Shown here one piece after another: positions 1-9,582 of a stretch of DNA of 64,000 nt. The stretch spans positions 372,001 to 436,000 of the forward strand of contig NZ_VZPP01000004.1 in assembly GCF_008801475.1 (NCBI RefSeq), read 5' to 3'. The first letter of the stretch is position 1. Every line of letters starts with the position of its first letter. The translations under genes and the position numbers were made by a program. A model generated the notes under the pieces. That model made no database searches and was not told the DNA's origin. It was given only the letters and a program-made list of their open reading frames with translations. This stretch comes from Pseudomonas moorei (GTDB lineage Bacteria > Pseudomonadota > Gammaproteobacteria > Pseudomonadales > Pseudomonadaceae).

Positions 1-492
1 GACGCCGAGCGTGCGCAAGACTTCCATTTTCCGGGCAGTGTCCTTGCCGTCGAGCTTGTTTTCCACGAGGAACGGGTAGGCCGGCATTTTCGACTCGGGC
101 ACGACGTTGCGCGGGTTGTACAAATGCGCACGCTGCCAGTCATCGGAGTAACGACCGCCGACGCGGGCCAGGTCCGGACCGGTACGCTTGGAGCCCCACA
201 GGAACGGGTGATCCCAGACGCTTTCACCGGCCACCGAGTAGTGACCGTAACGTTCGGTCTCGGCGCGGAACGGACGGATCATCTGCGAGTGGCAGCCGAC
301 GCAACCGTTGGCGATGAAAATGTCACGACCTTCCAGTTCCAGCGCCGGGCGAGGCTTCATGCCTTCAACCGGCTTGTTGGTGACGTCCTGGAAAAACAGC
401 GGAACGATCTGGGTCAGGCCGCCGACGCTGACGGCGATAACCATGAAGAAGGCCAGCAGGCCAATGTTCTTCTCGACTGCTTCATGCTTCAT
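1..492 (-). CDS. ccoO: cbb3-type cytochrome c oxidase subunit II (CcoO1), 3' end missing
   Basis: This is the membrane-anchored monohaem cytochrome c subunit of a cbb3 terminal oxidase, which passes electrons from CcoP to the CcoN catalytic subunit. The first 164 residues are in the window and the rest lies beyond base 1. One N-terminal membrane helix (about residues 9-30) is followed by a CVGCH haem site (C64, C67, H68). The start ATG at 492 overlaps the ccoN1 stop by one base, so the two are translationally coupled. The protein is almost identical to CcoO2 at 3575-4183, as expected for the tandem cco-1/cco-2 arrangement of Pseudomonas. The numbering as copy 1 follows P. aeruginosa from memory. 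Confidence 0.95.
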   Translation of the reverse strand, partial: MKHEAVEKNIGLLAFFMVIAVSVGGLTQIVPLFFQDVTNKPVEGMKPRPALELEGRDIFIANGCVGCHSQMIRPFRAETERYGHYSVAGESVWDHPFLWGSKRTGPDLARVGGRYSDDWQRAHLYNPRNVVPESKMPAYPFLVENKLDGKDTARKMEVLRTLGV

Positions 493-1934
493 CAGTGAGC
501 TCCAACTACAGCAATCTGTTCGGCGGCTTCAGCTTCAGCCGGGTTCGAGGCGCGTACGGTACGGAATACGTTGTAGGCCATGAACAGCATGCCGGTGGCG
601 AAGAATGCACCGCCCAGTGCGCGGACGATGTAACCCGGGTGGCTGGCTTGCAGTGCTTCGACGAACGAGTAGGTGAGGGTGCCGTCATCGTTGATTGCAC
701 GCCACATCAGGCCCTGGGTGATGCCGTTGACCCACATCGAAGCGATGTACAGAACGGTACCGATGGTCGCGAGCCAGAAGTGCGCGTTGATCAGGCCGGT
801 GCTGTGCATCTGCGCACGACCGAACAGTTTCGGGATCATGTGGTAGATCGCGCCGATCGAGATCATCGCCACCCAGCCCAGGGCACCGGCGTGTACGTGG
901 CCGATGGTCCAGTCGGTGTAGTGCGACAGCGAGTTCACGGTCTTGATGGCCATCATCGGGCCTTCGAAGGTCGACATGCCGTAGAACGCCAGGGACACGA
1001 CCAGGAAGCGCAGGATCGGGTCGGTGCGCAGCTTATGCCAGGCGCCCGACAGGGTCATCATGCCGTTGATCATGCCGCCCCAGCTCGGAGCCAGCAGGAT
1101 GATCGACATGGCCATGCCCAGGGACTGGGCCCAGTCCGGCAGCGCGGTGTAGTGCAGGTGGTGCGGGCCGGCCCAGATGTACAGGGTGATCAGTGCCCAG
1201 AAGTGCACGATGGACAGGCGATAGGAGTAGATCGGACGTTCGGCCTGTTTCGGCACGAAGTAGTACATCATCCCCAGGAAGCCGGTGGTCAGGAAGAAAC
1301 CTACGGCGTTGTGGCCGTACCACCACTGGATCATCGCGTCCGTGGCGCCCGAGTAGGCGGAATAGGACTTGAAGAAACTGACCGGCAGGGACGCGTGGTT
1401 GACGATGTGCAGCATCGCGGTCACGACGATGAAGGCACCGTAGAACCAGTTGCCCACATAGATGTGCTTGGTCTTGCGCTTGACGATGGTGCCGAAGAAC
1501 ACCAGGCCATAGGTAACCCAGACAATGGCCAGCAAAATGGCCAGCGGCCATTCCAGCTCAGCGTATTCCTTGGTGGTGGTGTAACCCAGCGGCAAGGTAA
1601 CGATGGCACCGACGATCACCGCTTGCCATCCCCAGAAATGGAAGGCAGCGAGGCTGTCGGAAATCAGTCGCGTTTGGCAGGTTCGCTGCACGACATAATA
1701 AGAAGTGGCAAACAGTGCACATCCACCGAAGGCGAAAATCACCAGGTTGGTGTGCAACGGGCGCAGGCGTCCAAAAGTCGTCCACGGCAGACCGAAATTC
1801 AATTCCGGCCATACGAGCTGTGAGGCGATGAAGACACCGAGCCCCATGCCAAGGATCCCCCAGACCACCGTCATGATGGCGAACTGGCGGACTACCTTAT
1901 AGTTATAAGCAGTCGGACTGATTGCTGTGCTCAT
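492..1934 (-). CDS. ccoN: cbb3-type cytochrome c oxidase subunit I (CcoN1)
   Basis: Catalytic subunit of a high-affinity cbb3 haem-copper oxidase. It reduces O2 to water at a haem b3-CuB centre and pumps protons in the inner membrane. The 480-residue protein has about 12 hydrophobic helices and family landmarks such as [10 protein letters not shown] and [12 protein letters not shown], which carry haem and CuB histidines. I chose the ATG at 1934 because the protein then begins [13 protein letters not shown], collinear with CcoN2; the frame stays open further upstream but has no homology there. It is the first gene of the downstream cco-1 operon, with ccoO1 coupled behind it. An ANR-like box lies about 90 bases upstream. 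Confidence 0.96.
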   Translation of the reverse strand: MSTAISPTAYNYKVVRQFAIMTVVWGILGMGLGVFIASQLVWPELNFGLPWTTFGRLRPLHTNLVIFAFGGCALFATSYYVVQRTCQTRLISDSLAAFHFWGWQAVIVGAIVTLPLGYTTTKEYAELEWPLAILLAIVWVTYGLVFFGTIVKRKTKHIYVGNWFYGAFIVVTAMLHIVNHASLPVSFFKSYSAYSGATDAMIQWWYGHNAVGFFLTTGFLGMMYYFVPKQAERPIYSYRLSIVHFWALITLYIWAGPHHLHYTALPDWAQSLGMAMSIILLAPSWGGMINGMMTLSGAWHKLRTDPILRFLVVSLAFYGMSTFEGPMMAIKTVNSLSHYTDWTIGHVHAGALGWVAMISIGAIYHMIPKLFGRAQMHSTGLINAHFWLATIGTVLYIASMWVNGITQGLMWRAINDDGTLTYSFVEALQASHPGYIVRALGGAFFATGMLFMAYNVFRTVRASNPAEAEAAEQIAVVGAH

Positions 1935-2019
1935 TCTAAGGTTCCACGGTTTGGGTGTTTTATTAGGATTAAAAATCGGCCGCAAGTATGTAGAAAGCAG
2001 GGGGTCATTGCAACGCGCC

Positions 2020-2033
2020 ATGACCTGGATCAA
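2020..2033 (-). promoter_or_regulatory. ANR/FNR-like box upstream of ccoN1 (imperfect)
   Basis: On the minus strand the site reads TTGATCCAGGTCAT. One half-site of the ANR consensus TTGAT-N4-ATCAA is perfect and the other matches 3 of 5. It lies about 86-99 bases before the ccoN1 ATG, which suits an activator site. It is weaker than the box before ccoN2, consistent with the known picture of cco-1 being less oxygen-regulated than cco-2. Confidence 0.5.
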
Positions 2034-2377
2034 TGCTTTCAAATGTTGATTCTGCGGCCTTTCCATGCGCCGCGTAGGGACAAAATTGCACACCGGCAAA
2101 ATGTCCCGCCGGACTAAATGGGCGAGGGGGTCAGGTCACATGTAACGGGGTGTGTTCAAACGCAAGGATCAGGTGACCGATGGCAATTCGCGCGACAGCC
2201 GGTATCTACCAGCCTTTGCGGCCTGTCATCGAGCTGAATCCGTCGAACACATCGGTTAGGGTCGACCTGGAACCGGTACTTGCCAGTCCGCATCGGAGCA
2301 AGCTTAGACCCGAATCTGGCGAACCGAAAGGAAGACTGAATGAGGGTGCGACAATGGGTCGCAAAGGGGCAGGAAGC

Positions 2378-2401
2378 TGCCGCATTCCGGAGAATGCGGC
2401 A
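2378..2401 (-). terminator. Perfect 10-bp hairpin after ccoP2
   Basis: TGCCGCATTC and GAATGCGGCA form a perfect inverted repeat around a 4-base loop, just past the ccoP2 stop. On the minus strand it is followed only by a short T-run, so termination may be partial. It separates the cco-2 operon from the cco-1 promoter. The rest of the 1935-2417 gap holds the cco-1 promoter region and I see no convincing gene in it. Confidence 0.6.
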
Positions 2402-2417
2402 GTAGAGCGGTCACCGA

Positions 2418-3371
2418 TTACTCGGCTTTGCCTTCAGCCTGCAAGCGCTCGGTGCCGGCAGCGTGCGACAGGCTGTACACATACGCCGCCAGCAATTGAA
2501 CCTTGTCGTTACCGAGCAGTTCGCTTTGCGCTGGCATATGGCCCTGGCGACCATGGCGGATGGTTTGTTGCAACTGCGCCAGGCTTGTACCGTAGATAAA
2601 ACCGGCCGGGTGCGTCAGATTCGGCGCACCCATGGCTTCAGTGCCCTGGCCGTTTGCCCCGTGGCAGGCTACGCAGGTGGTGCTGAACACTTGCTGTCCG
2701 GCTTGCAGATCCGCACCGCTGTCGGCGGCCAGCGGCAGGCCGGCCAGTTCATGGCGCACGTAAGCCGCGACGTTTTTCACCCCGGCTTCACCGAGGATTT
2801 CACCCCAGGCCGGCATCGCCGCCATGCGTCCACCCATGATGGTGGTCTTGATGGTGTCGGGGGTGCCGCCCCAGCGCCAGTCGCGGTCTGTCAGGTTGGG
2901 AAAGCCGAACGCGCCCTTGGCATCCGAGCCGTGGCATACCGAGCAGTTGGAGGCAAACAGACGGCCGCCCATTTTCAACGCTTGCGGATCCTTGGCCACG
3001 TCTTCCAGTGGCATGGCGGCGAATTTGGCGAAGATCGGTCCGAACTTCGCATCAGCCCTGGCCATTTCCTTTTCCCATTCGTGCGCACCGGTCCAGCCGT
3101 TTTCGTAGCCGGGCAGGATGCCTTTCCAGTTGCCCAGGCCCGGATAGAGGATCAAGTAGCCGACGGCAAACACCAGGGTGCCGGCGAACAGCATGAACCA
3201 CCACTGCGGCAACGGGTTGTCGTACTCCTCGATGCCGTCGAAGCTATGGCCCATGGTCTGGTCGACGCTGCCCTTGGTTTCACCCTTGCGAGTGCCGATC
3301 AGCAGCCAGGTCAGGCCGATCAGGCTGCCGATGGTCAGTACGCAGATCCACGTACTCCAGAAGGTGGTCAT
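2418..3371 (-). CDS. ccoP: cbb3-type cytochrome c oxidase subunit III (CcoP2)
   Basis: Dihaem cytochrome c subunit of the cbb3 oxidase, taking electrons from soluble cytochrome c or the bc1 complex. In its 317 residues I see two N-terminal membrane helices (about residues 5-26 and 55-78) and two CxxCH haem sites (C143/C146/H147 and C233/C236/H237), with Met ligands likely in the MPAW and MPAQ segments. The start overlaps the ccoQ2 stop by four bases (ATGA). It is the last gene of the cco-2 operon and is followed by a strong hairpin. Confidence 0.95.
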   Translation of the reverse strand: MTTFWSTWICVLTIGSLIGLTWLLIGTRKGETKGSVDQTMGHSFDGIEEYDNPLPQWWFMLFAGTLVFAVGYLILYPGLGNWKGILPGYENGWTGAHEWEKEMARADAKFGPIFAKFAAMPLEDVAKDPQALKMGGRLFASNCSVCHGSDAKGAFGFPNLTDRDWRWGGTPDTIKTTIMGGRMAAMPAWGEILGEAGVKNVAAYVRHELAGLPLAADSGADLQAGQQVFSTTCVACHGANGQGTEAMGAPNLTHPAGFIYGTSLAQLQQTIRHGRQGHMPAQSELLGNDKVQLLAAYVYSLSHAAGTERLQAEGKAE

Positions 3372-3571
3372 GGCCGGGTACTCCTTGTTGCGGATTCTTG
3401 GGGGGTGACACTGTCGGGTTGTGGCTCGTCGGCGAACGGCAACAGGCGCGCTTCGGCGAACTCCGGATTGCGCTTGCTGTTGAACACCCAGAGCGTCAGG
3501 CCGACGAAAGCCACGAACACCACGACCGTGCCCAGGCCGCGAATCATTCCACTGCTTATTTCAAAGACCAT
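3368..3571 (-). CDS. ccoQ: cbb3 oxidase small subunit CcoQ/FixQ
   Basis: A 67-residue protein with one membrane helix (about residues 12-30) followed by the short motif [10 protein letters not shown], typical of the FixQ/CcoQ family. It stabilises the cbb3 complex, especially the CcoP association. It sits in the canonical place between ccoO and ccoP, three bases after the ccoO2 stop and overlapping ccoP2 by four bases. Confidence 0.93.
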   Translation of the reverse strand: MVFEISSGMIRGLGTVVVFVAFVGLTLWVFNSKRNPEFAEARLLPFADEPQPDSVTPQESATRSTRP

Positions 3572-3574
3572 GGC

Positions 3575-4183
3575 TCACCTCTTGCTCTTGATCGCAGTGC
3601 CGAGCACTTGCAGGTAGGCGACCAGGGCATCCATTTCCGATTTGCCCTTGAGCGATTCGGTCGCGCCGGCGATGTCTTCGTCGGTGTACGGCACGCCCAG
3701 GGTGCGCATGGCGCGCAGCTTGGTTTCGGTGTGGCTGCTGTCGAGCGCGTTGGCCACCAGCCATGGGTAGGCCGGCATCTTCGATTCCGGCACGACGTTG
3801 CGCGGGTTGTACAAGTGCGCGCGGTGCCAGTCATCAGAGTAACGTGCGCCGACCCGCGCCAGGTCCGGGCCGGTGCGTTTCGAGCCCCACAGGAACGGGT
3901 GGTCCCAGACACTCTCACCGGCCACCGAGTAGTGCCCATAGCGTTCGGTCTCGGCACGGAACGGGCGGATCATCTGCGAGTGGCAGCCGACGCAGCCTTC
4001 GCGGATATAGAGGTCGCGGCCTTCGAGTTGCAGCGCGGTGTAGGGCTTCATGCCTTCCACCGGTTTGTTGGTCACGTCCTGGAAGAACAGCGGGACGATC
4101 TGGGTCAGGCCGCCGATGCTCACGGCAAAGATCATCAACAACAGCAGCAGGCCGACGTTTTTTTCGATTGTTTCGTGTTTCAT
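3575..4183 (-). CDS. ccoO: cbb3-type cytochrome c oxidase subunit II (CcoO2)
   Basis: Monohaem cytochrome c subunit of the second cbb3 oxidase, 202 residues and complete. An N-terminal membrane anchor (about residues 10-30) precedes a CVGCH haem-binding site (C64, C67, H68); the conserved [10 protein letters not shown] segment near residue 140 carries the likely axial Met. The start at 4183 gives MKHETIEKN, collinear with CcoO1. Ten bases separate it from the ccoN2 stop, with a good ribosome site (GGAGT). Confidence 0.96.
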   Translation of the reverse strand: MKHETIEKNVGLLLLLMIFAVSIGGLTQIVPLFFQDVTNKPVEGMKPYTALQLEGRDLYIREGCVGCHSQMIRPFRAETERYGHYSVAGESVWDHPFLWGSKRTGPDLARVGARYSDDWHRAHLYNPRNVVPESKMPAYPWLVANALDSSHTETKLRAMRTLGVPYTDEDIAGATESLKGKSEMDALVAYLQVLGTAIKSKR

Positions 4184-4193
4184 GGCGGACTCC

Positions 4194-5618
4194 TCAGGCC
4201 ATCTGCGCGGCAGCGGCAACGTCGGCAGGCTGCGAGGCCCGCACGGTGCGCCAGGTGTTGTAAGCCATCAGCAACATGCCGCTGAGGAAGATCGCCCCGC
4301 CCACCAGCCGTACGATGAAGCCCGGATGACTGGCCGCCAGGGTTTCGACGAAGGAGTAGGTCAGCGTTCCGTCTTCATTGACTGCGCGCCACATCAGGCC
4401 CTGGGCGATGCCGTTGACCCACATGGAGGCGATGTACAGCACGGTGCCGATGGTGGCGAGCCAGAAGTGCGCGTTGATCAGGCCGATGCTGTGCATCTGT
4501 GGGCGACCGAAGACTTTCGGGATCATGTGGTACAGCGCGCCAATGGAAATCATCGCCACCCAGCCGAGTGCGCCGGCGTGCACATGGCCGATGGTCCAGT
4601 CGGTGTAGTGGGAGAGGGCGTTGACGGTCTTGATCGCCATCATCGGCCCCTCGAACGTCGACATGCCGTAGAACGCCAGGGACACCACCAGGAAGCGCAG
4701 GATCGGGTCGCTGCGCAACTTATGCCAGGCCCCCGAGAGCGTCATCATCCCGTTGATCATCCCGCCCCAGCTCGGAGCCAGCAGGATCAGCGACATCACC
4801 ATGCCCAACGATTGCGCCCAGTCCGGCAGCGCGGTGTAGTGCAGGTGGTGCGGACCGGCCCAGATATACAGGGTGATCAGCGCCCAGAAGTGCACGATGG
4901 ACAGGCGATAGGAATACACCGGGCGTTCGGCCTGTTTCGGCACGAAGTAATACATCATCCCGAGGAAACCGGCGGTGAGGAAAAAGCCCACGGCGTTGTG
5001 CCCGTACCACCACTGCACCATGGCATCGGTCGCACCGGAATACACCGAGTAGGACTTGGTGAAACTCACCGGCAGCTCAAGGTTGTTGACGATGTGCAGA
5101 ATCGCCACGGTGATGATGAACGCACCGAAGAACCAGTTACCGACGTAGATGTGCTTGGTCTTGCGCTTCATGAGCGTGCCGAAGAACACCACGCCATAGG
5201 CGACCCAGACAATGGTGATCAGGATATCGATCGGCCATTCCAGCTCGGCGTACTCCTTGGAGCTGGTGTAGCCCAGCGGCAGGCTGATGGCGGCCAGCAG
5301 GATCACCAGTTGCCAGCCCCAGAAGCAGAACGCGGCGATTTTTGGCGCGAACAGTTGTGTCTGGCAGGTGCGCTGCACGGAGTAGAACGAACTGGCGAAC
5401 AGGGCGCAGCCGCCGAAGGCGAAGATCACCGCGTTGGTGTGCAGCGGGCGCAAGCGGCCGAAACTGGTCCACGGCAAATTGAAGTTGAGTTCAGGCCAGA
5501 CCAACTGGGCAGCGAGAAAAACCCCGAGCCCCATGCCGACGATGCCCCACACCACCGTCATAATGGCGAATTGGCGGACCACCTTGTAGTTGTAGGCGGT
5601 ACTGATAGAAGTGTTCAT
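4194..5618 (-). CDS. ccoN: cbb3-type cytochrome c oxidase subunit I (CcoN2)
   Basis: Catalytic haem-copper subunit of the second cbb3 oxidase, 474 residues, very similar to CcoN1 over its whole length and differing mainly at the N-terminus and in scattered positions. The start at 5618 gives [12 protein letters not shown]; the frame is open upstream but that part is antisense to the neighbouring hydrolase and has no family match. It is the first gene of a complete ccoNOQP operon. The near-perfect ANR box at 5737-5750 lies about 120-130 bases upstream, so strong induction at low oxygen is expected, as for cco-2 in P. aeruginosa. Confidence 0.96.
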   Translation of the reverse strand: MNTSISTAYNYKVVRQFAIMTVVWGIVGMGLGVFLAAQLVWPELNFNLPWTSFGRLRPLHTNAVIFAFGGCALFASSFYSVQRTCQTQLFAPKIAAFCFWGWQLVILLAAISLPLGYTSSKEYAELEWPIDILITIVWVAYGVVFFGTLMKRKTKHIYVGNWFFGAFIITVAILHIVNNLELPVSFTKSYSVYSGATDAMVQWWYGHNAVGFFLTAGFLGMMYYFVPKQAERPVYSYRLSIVHFWALITLYIWAGPHHLHYTALPDWAQSLGMVMSLILLAPSWGGMINGMMTLSGAWHKLRSDPILRFLVVSLAFYGMSTFEGPMMAIKTVNALSHYTDWTIGHVHAGALGWVAMISIGALYHMIPKVFGRPQMHSIGLINAHFWLATIGTVLYIASMWVNGIAQGLMWRAVNEDGTLTYSFVETLAASHPGFIVRLVGGAIFLSGMLLMAYNTWRTVRASQPADVAAAAQMA

Positions 5619-5711
5619 GGTTCCCCATCCACGGTTCAGCCGAAGTGGGCGCTTGCGCAAGGCAGTGTCCCCTTCGCCTGGAGTTATAGGCAGACTAAAA
5701 GCGAGGCAAGC

Positions 5712-6389
5712 ATGGACAAGAAGCACAAGGCCGGTATTGACGGGGATCAATGGGCGCAGTGCGTGGGGGATCATGGATGGCTGTGGAATGCCGCCGTGGC
5801 GCCGGCTTCGGCGACGCTGATTCTGGCCCATGGTGCCGGTGCGCCGATGGACAGCGACTGGATGAGCGACATGGCTGCACGCCTTGCCGCACAGGGCGTC
5901 AACGTCTTGCGCTTCGAATTTCCCTACATGGCACAGCGGCGTGTCGACGGCGGCAAGCGCCCACCGAATCCGGCACCGAAGCTGCTGGAGTGGTGGCGCG
6001 AGGTATACGCCGTGGTGCGACGCCATGTCGCCGGGCGCCTGGCCATTGGTGGCAAGTCCATGGGCGGGCGGATGGCCAGTTTGCTGGCGGATGAATTGGG
6101 GGTCGATGCGCTGGTGTGTCTGGGGTATCCGTTCTATGCCGTGGGCAAGCCGGAGAAGCCGCGTGTGGAGCATCTGGCTGAGTTGAAGACGCGGACGTTG
6201 ATCGTGCAGGGCGAGCGAGATGCGTTGGGCAATCGCGAGACGGTCGAGGGGTATGCGCTGTCGCCGAGTATCGAGCTGATGTGGCTGGCGGCGGGGGACC
6301 ATGATTTGAAGCCGTTGAAGGCCTCAGGATTCAGCCATGAGCAGCATCTGGCGGCTGCGGCGAGTCGGGTTGCTGAATTTCTTCGGTGA
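5712..6389 (+). CDS. alpha/beta hydrolase, KANL3/Tex30-like
   Basis: A 225-residue cytoplasmic alpha/beta-hydrolase. After about 34 residues comes [13 protein letters not shown] (oxyanion-hole strand), then [11 protein letters not shown] with the nucleophile Ser in a G-x-S-x-G elbow near residue 118. [10 protein letters not shown] holds a likely acid Asp and GDHDLKP the catalytic His. This matches the KANL3/Tex30 or dienelactone-hydrolase-like group; the substrate is unknown. It is divergent from ccoN2, and its first codons contain the ANR box that presumably serves ccoN2. The neighbourhood cco - small gene - aer resembles P. aeruginosa. Confidence 0.85.
   Translation: MDKKHKAGIDGDQWAQCVGDHGWLWNAAVAPASATLILAHGAGAPMDSDWMSDMAARLAAQGVNVLRFEFPYMAQRRVDGGKRPPNPAPKLLEWWREVYAVVRRHVAGRLAIGGKSMGGRMASLLADELGVDALVCLGYPFYAVGKPEKPRVEHLAELKTRTLIVQGERDALGNRETVEGYALSPSIELMWLAAGDHDLKPLKASGFSHEQHLAAAASRVAEFLR
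5737..5750 (-). promoter_or_regulatory. ANR/FNR box for ccoN2
   Basis: The plus strand reads TTGACGGGGATCAA, one mismatch from the consensus TTGAT-N4-ATCAA. It is 119-132 bases before the ccoN2 start. It lies inside the first 13 codons of the divergent hydrolase if that gene starts at 5712, so regulatory DNA and coding sequence overlap here. Confidence 0.75.
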
Positions 6390-6399
6390 GATTCTCACC

Positions 6400-6624
6400 G
6401 GCTGCCATGGCCTCTTCGCTGGCAAGCCAGCTCCTACAATGATTTATGGTGTGACGTGAATTCGTGATCACTGCAAAACACTGTAGGAGCCAGCCTGCTG
6501 GCGATGCCCTCAGGTGCGCCGCGTTTATCCAGTCCGCACGCTTTATCGGCGATGCGGCGACCCGACAAGCCAGCTCCTGCAGGAGGCCACGATCCCCTGT
6601 AAGAGCTGGCTTGCCAGCGAATTC
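6400..6624. repeat. Cluster of four REP-like palindromes
   Basis: The 240-base gap between the hydrolase and aer holds four diverged REP units, at about 6412-6437, 6481-6506, 6561-6585 and 6597-6622, each built on the theme GTAGGAGC-AGC-TGGC or its complement. Orientations alternate, as in REP doublets. I see nothing else in this gap. Confidence 0.75.
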
Positions 6625-6629
6625 AAGGC

Positions 6630-8195
6630 CTACCGATTGAACCGCTCCACCAACGAATACTGAGTATTCGCGGTCTTGGTCAGCTCTTCGCTCAGCAGCG
6701 CCGAGTTCTGTGCCTGTTCCGAAGTCTGGTCGGCGAGGGTGGAAATATTGCTGATGTTGCGGCTGATTTCCTCGGCGACCGCGCTTTGCTCTTCGGTCGC
6801 GGCAGCGATCTGGGTGGTCATGTCGGTGATGTTGGCCACCGCTTCGCTGATGCCGACCAGGGCCTGGTCCGCTTCCAGCACCCGCGCCACACCTTCTTCC
6901 GCCTGACGATGCCCGGCTTCCATGGTCTGCACCGCCGTGCCGGCCGTTTGCTGCAGCTTGGCGATCAGGGCGTGAATCTGCCCGGTGGATTCGCTGGTGC
7001 GTTGCGCCAATTGGCGCACTTCATCCGCCACTACCGCAAATCCACGACCCATCTCACCGGCGCGGGCCGCTTCGATGGCGGCGTTCAGCGCCAGCAGGTT
7101 GGTCTGGTCGGCGATGCCTTTGATCACATCGACCACGCCGCCGATTTCGTCGCTGTCCTTGGCCAGTTGAGTCACGGTCTGTCCGGTTTCCCCAACCACC
7201 ACCGACAGGCGCTGGATGGCTTCGCGGGTTTCCCCGGCGATGTCACGGCCACGCCCGGTCAGGCGATTGGCTTCCTGGGTGGCGTCGGCGGTGCGCTGCA
7301 CGTGGCTGGCGACTTCCTGAGTCGTGGCGGCCATCTGGTTGACGGCAGTGGCCACCTGTTCGGTTTCGACGCGCTGGCGCTCCAGGCCCGAGGAACTGTT
7401 GTGGGCCAGGGTGTCGGACTGTTTCGCCTGGTCGGTCAGGTGCTCGGCGGTGTCTTGCAAGCGGGTCAGGCAGGTTTTCAGGCGGGCTTCCTGGCTGAGG
7501 ATCGACATCTCCAGGCGCGCCTGGGCACCGCGGCTGTCGGTGTACATCTGTGCGATCAGCGGGTCCGAGGTGGTCTGCTCGGCCAGTTGCAGCAAACGCT
7601 TGATGCCGCGTTGCTGCCAGCTCAGGCCCATCAGGCCCAGTGGCACCGAGAGACCGGCGGCCAGGGCAAACCCCCACTGAGAGTTCAGCGAGGCACCGAT
7701 CATGAAGCTCAACTGGCTGACCAGAATGAACGGCAGCCAGTCCTGCAGGATCGGCAACCATTTATCGGTGGAAGGAATGGCCGGCTTGCCCTGATTGATG
7801 CGTTGGTAGAGCGCTTCGGCACGGCGGATCTGTTCCGCGGTGGGCTTGACCCGCACCGACTCGTAACCGATCACCTGATTGCCTTCGAAGATCGGCGTCA
7901 CGTAGGCATTAACCCAGTAGTGATCACCGCTCTTGCAGCGATTCTTGACAATGCCCATCCATGGCAAGCCTTGTTTGAGTGTTGCCCACATGTGCGAGAA
8001 CACCGCGGCCGGAACGTCTGGGTGCCGAACCAGGTTATGCGGCGCGCGGATCAGTTCCTCACGAGAAAACCCGCTGATTTCGACGAAGGCGTCGTTGCAG
8101 TAGGTGATCAGTCCCTTGGCATCGGTGGTGGAAATCAACCGTTGCTGAGCCGGGAAGGTCCGTTCGCGTTGTGTGATGGGCTGGTTGTTACGCAT
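6630..8195 (-). CDS. aer: Aerotaxis receptor Aer (PAS domain, methyl-accepting)
   Basis: Inner-membrane chemoreceptor of 521 residues that senses redox or oxygen through an N-terminal PAS domain and signals to CheA. The PAS region (about residues 15-130) has the Aer-type motifs [13 protein letters not shown] and [11 protein letters not shown] hydrophobic stretch near 150-190 anchors it, and the conserved hairpin tip [20 protein letters not shown] is near residue 385. It has no large periplasmic domain, as is usual for Aer. In P. aeruginosa aer is also beside the cco-2 operon (from memory), which links oxygen sensing and high-affinity respiration. Confidence 0.9.
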   Translation of the reverse strand: MRNNQPITQRERTFPAQQRLISTTDAKGLITYCNDAFVEISGFSREELIRAPHNLVRHPDVPAAVFSHMWATLKQGLPWMGIVKNRCKSGDHYWVNAYVTPIFEGNQVIGYESVRVKPTAEQIRRAEALYQRINQGKPAIPSTDKWLPILQDWLPFILVSQLSFMIGASLNSQWGFALAAGLSVPLGLMGLSWQQRGIKRLLQLAEQTTSDPLIAQMYTDSRGAQARLEMSILSQEARLKTCLTRLQDTAEHLTDQAKQSDTLAHNSSSGLERQRVETEQVATAVNQMAATTQEVASHVQRTADATQEANRLTGRGRDIAGETREAIQRLSVVVGETGQTVTQLAKDSDEIGGVVDVIKGIADQTNLLALNAAIEAARAGEMGRGFAVVADEVRQLAQRTSESTGQIHALIAKLQQTAGTAVQTMEAGHRQAEEGVARVLEADQALVGISEAVANITDMTTQIAAATEEQSAVAEEISRNISNISTLADQTSEQAQNSALLSEELTKTANTQYSLVERFNR

Positions 8196-8394
8196 GGCTT
8201 TTCAATCCGCAAGGCTTTCAAGAGTTGTCGGCTGCGTCGCGAATTTGTTGAATTTTTTTTTGCGGAACCTGATGCGTGTCGCAAATTCGCCGCGAAAACG
8301 AAGGTGGTATGACTCACTCACATGGGTAACAAAACAGTTCAAGCACATAGGTAACAGTTTTTAACTGGCACGGGTCGATTCCGAGGATCTGACC

Positions 8395-8590
8395 ATGCCA
8401 TGGCGAGAGCTGAAACCTATGGACCTGAAAGTGATGTTCATTGCCGACTATCTGTCCGGTCGACTCAATTTCAGTCAACTCTGTGCGGCTCACGGCAGTA
8501 GTCGCAAGACGGGTTACAAGTGGGTGGCCCGCTATAACGCGGACAGCATTCATGGCTTGACGGAGTGCAGTCGCAAGCGACACTCCCAAG
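8395..8590 (+). pseudogene. IS481-type transposase, N-terminal stub
   Basis: The frame begins MPWRELKPMDLKVMF and continues with a helix-turn-helix segment (CAAHGSSRKTGYKWV) typical of the N-terminus of IS481-family transposases. Homology ends near codon 62-65, and the frame then runs into unrelated sequence and stops at 8649. The rest of the transposase, including the DDE core, is absent. The upstream bases 8313-8360 contain two copies of a GGTAAC motif (about 8325 and 8350) that may be the remains of the element's end. Confidence 0.75.
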
Positions 8591-8617
8591 CTCAGGCCGT
8601 GCCGTTGCCGGCACGGC

Positions 8618-8785
8618 GGCCAATACCGATGGGCGCAAGTCGAGCCTGAAAATGGACGACCCGAGCTGATCGAGCTGTTCAATGAAATGCTCAAACAGGA
8701 AATCAGCGAAATCCTGCGTATACCCACCAGCAAACTGGACGTCACCCGACCGCTCCAGGAGTTGGGACTGGACTCGTTGACCAGC
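8618..8785 (+). pseudogene. Acyl-carrier-domain fragment (polyketide-synthase-like)
   Basis: In the frame whose codons include the ATG at 8687, translation gives a helix ending in LIELFNEMLKQEISEIL, then LDVTRPLQELGLDSL. The GLDSL box is the phosphopantetheine attachment site of acyl or peptidyl carrier domains. The similarity stops right after this Ser, where carrier domains would continue with a conserved helix. There is no gene start or partner domain, so this is a relic about 50 codons long, joined to the transposase stub in another frame. The remaining bases to 9057 contain one REP-like palindrome and nothing else I recognise. Confidence 0.6.
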
Positions 8786-8922
8786 TCAAGCCGGTTCCTA
8801 CAGGGGCGACGACCTCACCATGACAAAGCCTGCCACCCACCCCTCAAGTCCTGCGCGGCATACAGGGTGCGTTGGGTCTCCAATGTGCGGTGATCCATTG
8901 ATTTTGTGTTCTATCGGCAAAA

Positions 8923-8950
8923 GATCGCAGCCTGCGGCAGCTCCTACATG
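8923..8950. repeat. Single REP-like palindrome
   Basis: The sequence GATCGCAGCCTGCGGCAGCT followed by CCTACA is a REP unit common in fluorescens pseudomonads. It is a lone copy in the scar region between aer and the two-component genes. Confidence 0.6.
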
Positions 8951-9057
8951 GAATGTGCTGGAGTGGTATGGGATTTAGGAAAAGTCCTACAGAAAGCTCG
9001 TTGGGTCTTCCGTAGCCTTGCGCCCTCACTCATCTGACTCGCTTCCGGGGGCGCACA

Positions 9058-9471
9058 TTGTCGAACAAGTCGTTACGCATTCTGATCGCCGATGAACAAC
9101 ATTTTAACCGGCTGAGAATCGAGCGTTGGTTCAACCAGCTCGGTTACTACCGGGTGGCGCCAGTGCAAAACCTCGACGAACTGTTGACCCTGGTGGAATA
9201 CGGTTGCGAGCCGTTCGACCTGCTGGTCATCAATGCTGCACTGGCGGGCGGCAAACTCGACCTGATGGGTTTCTGCCTCGATAACCGGCAACTGTATCGC
9301 GTGTTGATCTACGATGGACAGCGGGCGCAGCTGCCACCCACTCCAGCCTGCGAGCAGCAGAAAACCCAGGTAAGTCATGCGGTGCTGCCGGATCTGGCGG
9401 CGCTCCAGCGCCTGATGACTATCATTGATCCAGGCATGCCGTTCGTCGGGACTGTCATTTCTGTCAGGTAG
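9058..9471 (+). CDS. Degenerate response-regulator receiver protein
   Basis: A 137-residue cytoplasmic protein beginning with TTG (GGGG lies about 8 bases upstream). The N-terminus LRILIADEQ and the pattern of alternating strands and helices are those of a CheY-like receiver. However, the phospho-acceptor position in FDLLVINAAL is Asn59 rather than Asp, and the usual Lys near the end is not evident. It is therefore probably not phosphorylated in the standard way. It has no output domain. It lies just upstream of a BvgA-like regulator and BvgS-like kinase and may act as a decoy or adaptor for them; that role is inference. Confidence 0.7.
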   Translation: MSNKSLRILIADEQHFNRLRIERWFNQLGYYRVAPVQNLDELLTLVEYGCEPFDLLVINAALAGGKLDLMGFCLDNRQLYRVLIYDGQRAQLPPTPACEQQKTQVSHAVLPDLAALQRLMTIIDPGMPFVGTVISVR

Positions 9472-9582
9472 TCCGTCAAGGCGTTACATGCCACAGTTTA
9501 TGCGCAGCGTTGTGTCCGATCCGGGCCTTGCCCATGGGCAGCCAGTGCCCAATCGTCGTGTTTTTTTGCACAGGGAGTAGCC

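Noticed and set aside
2180..2599. Possible small gene between ccoP2 and ccoN1
   Set aside because: Half of it is antisense to ccoP2, it lacks a ribosome site and crosses the perfect hairpin at 2378-2401.
4050..6389. A 779-codon plus-strand open frame that ends in the hydrolase
   Set aside because: Bases before 5712 are antisense to ccoN2 and show the low-complexity His/Asp/Gly/Arg composition of GC-rich shadow frames; only the last 225 codons match a protein family.
8313..8650. An intact IS481 insertion sequence
   Set aside because: Only the N-terminal part of the transposase is present and no matching second end could be found in the following 500 bases.
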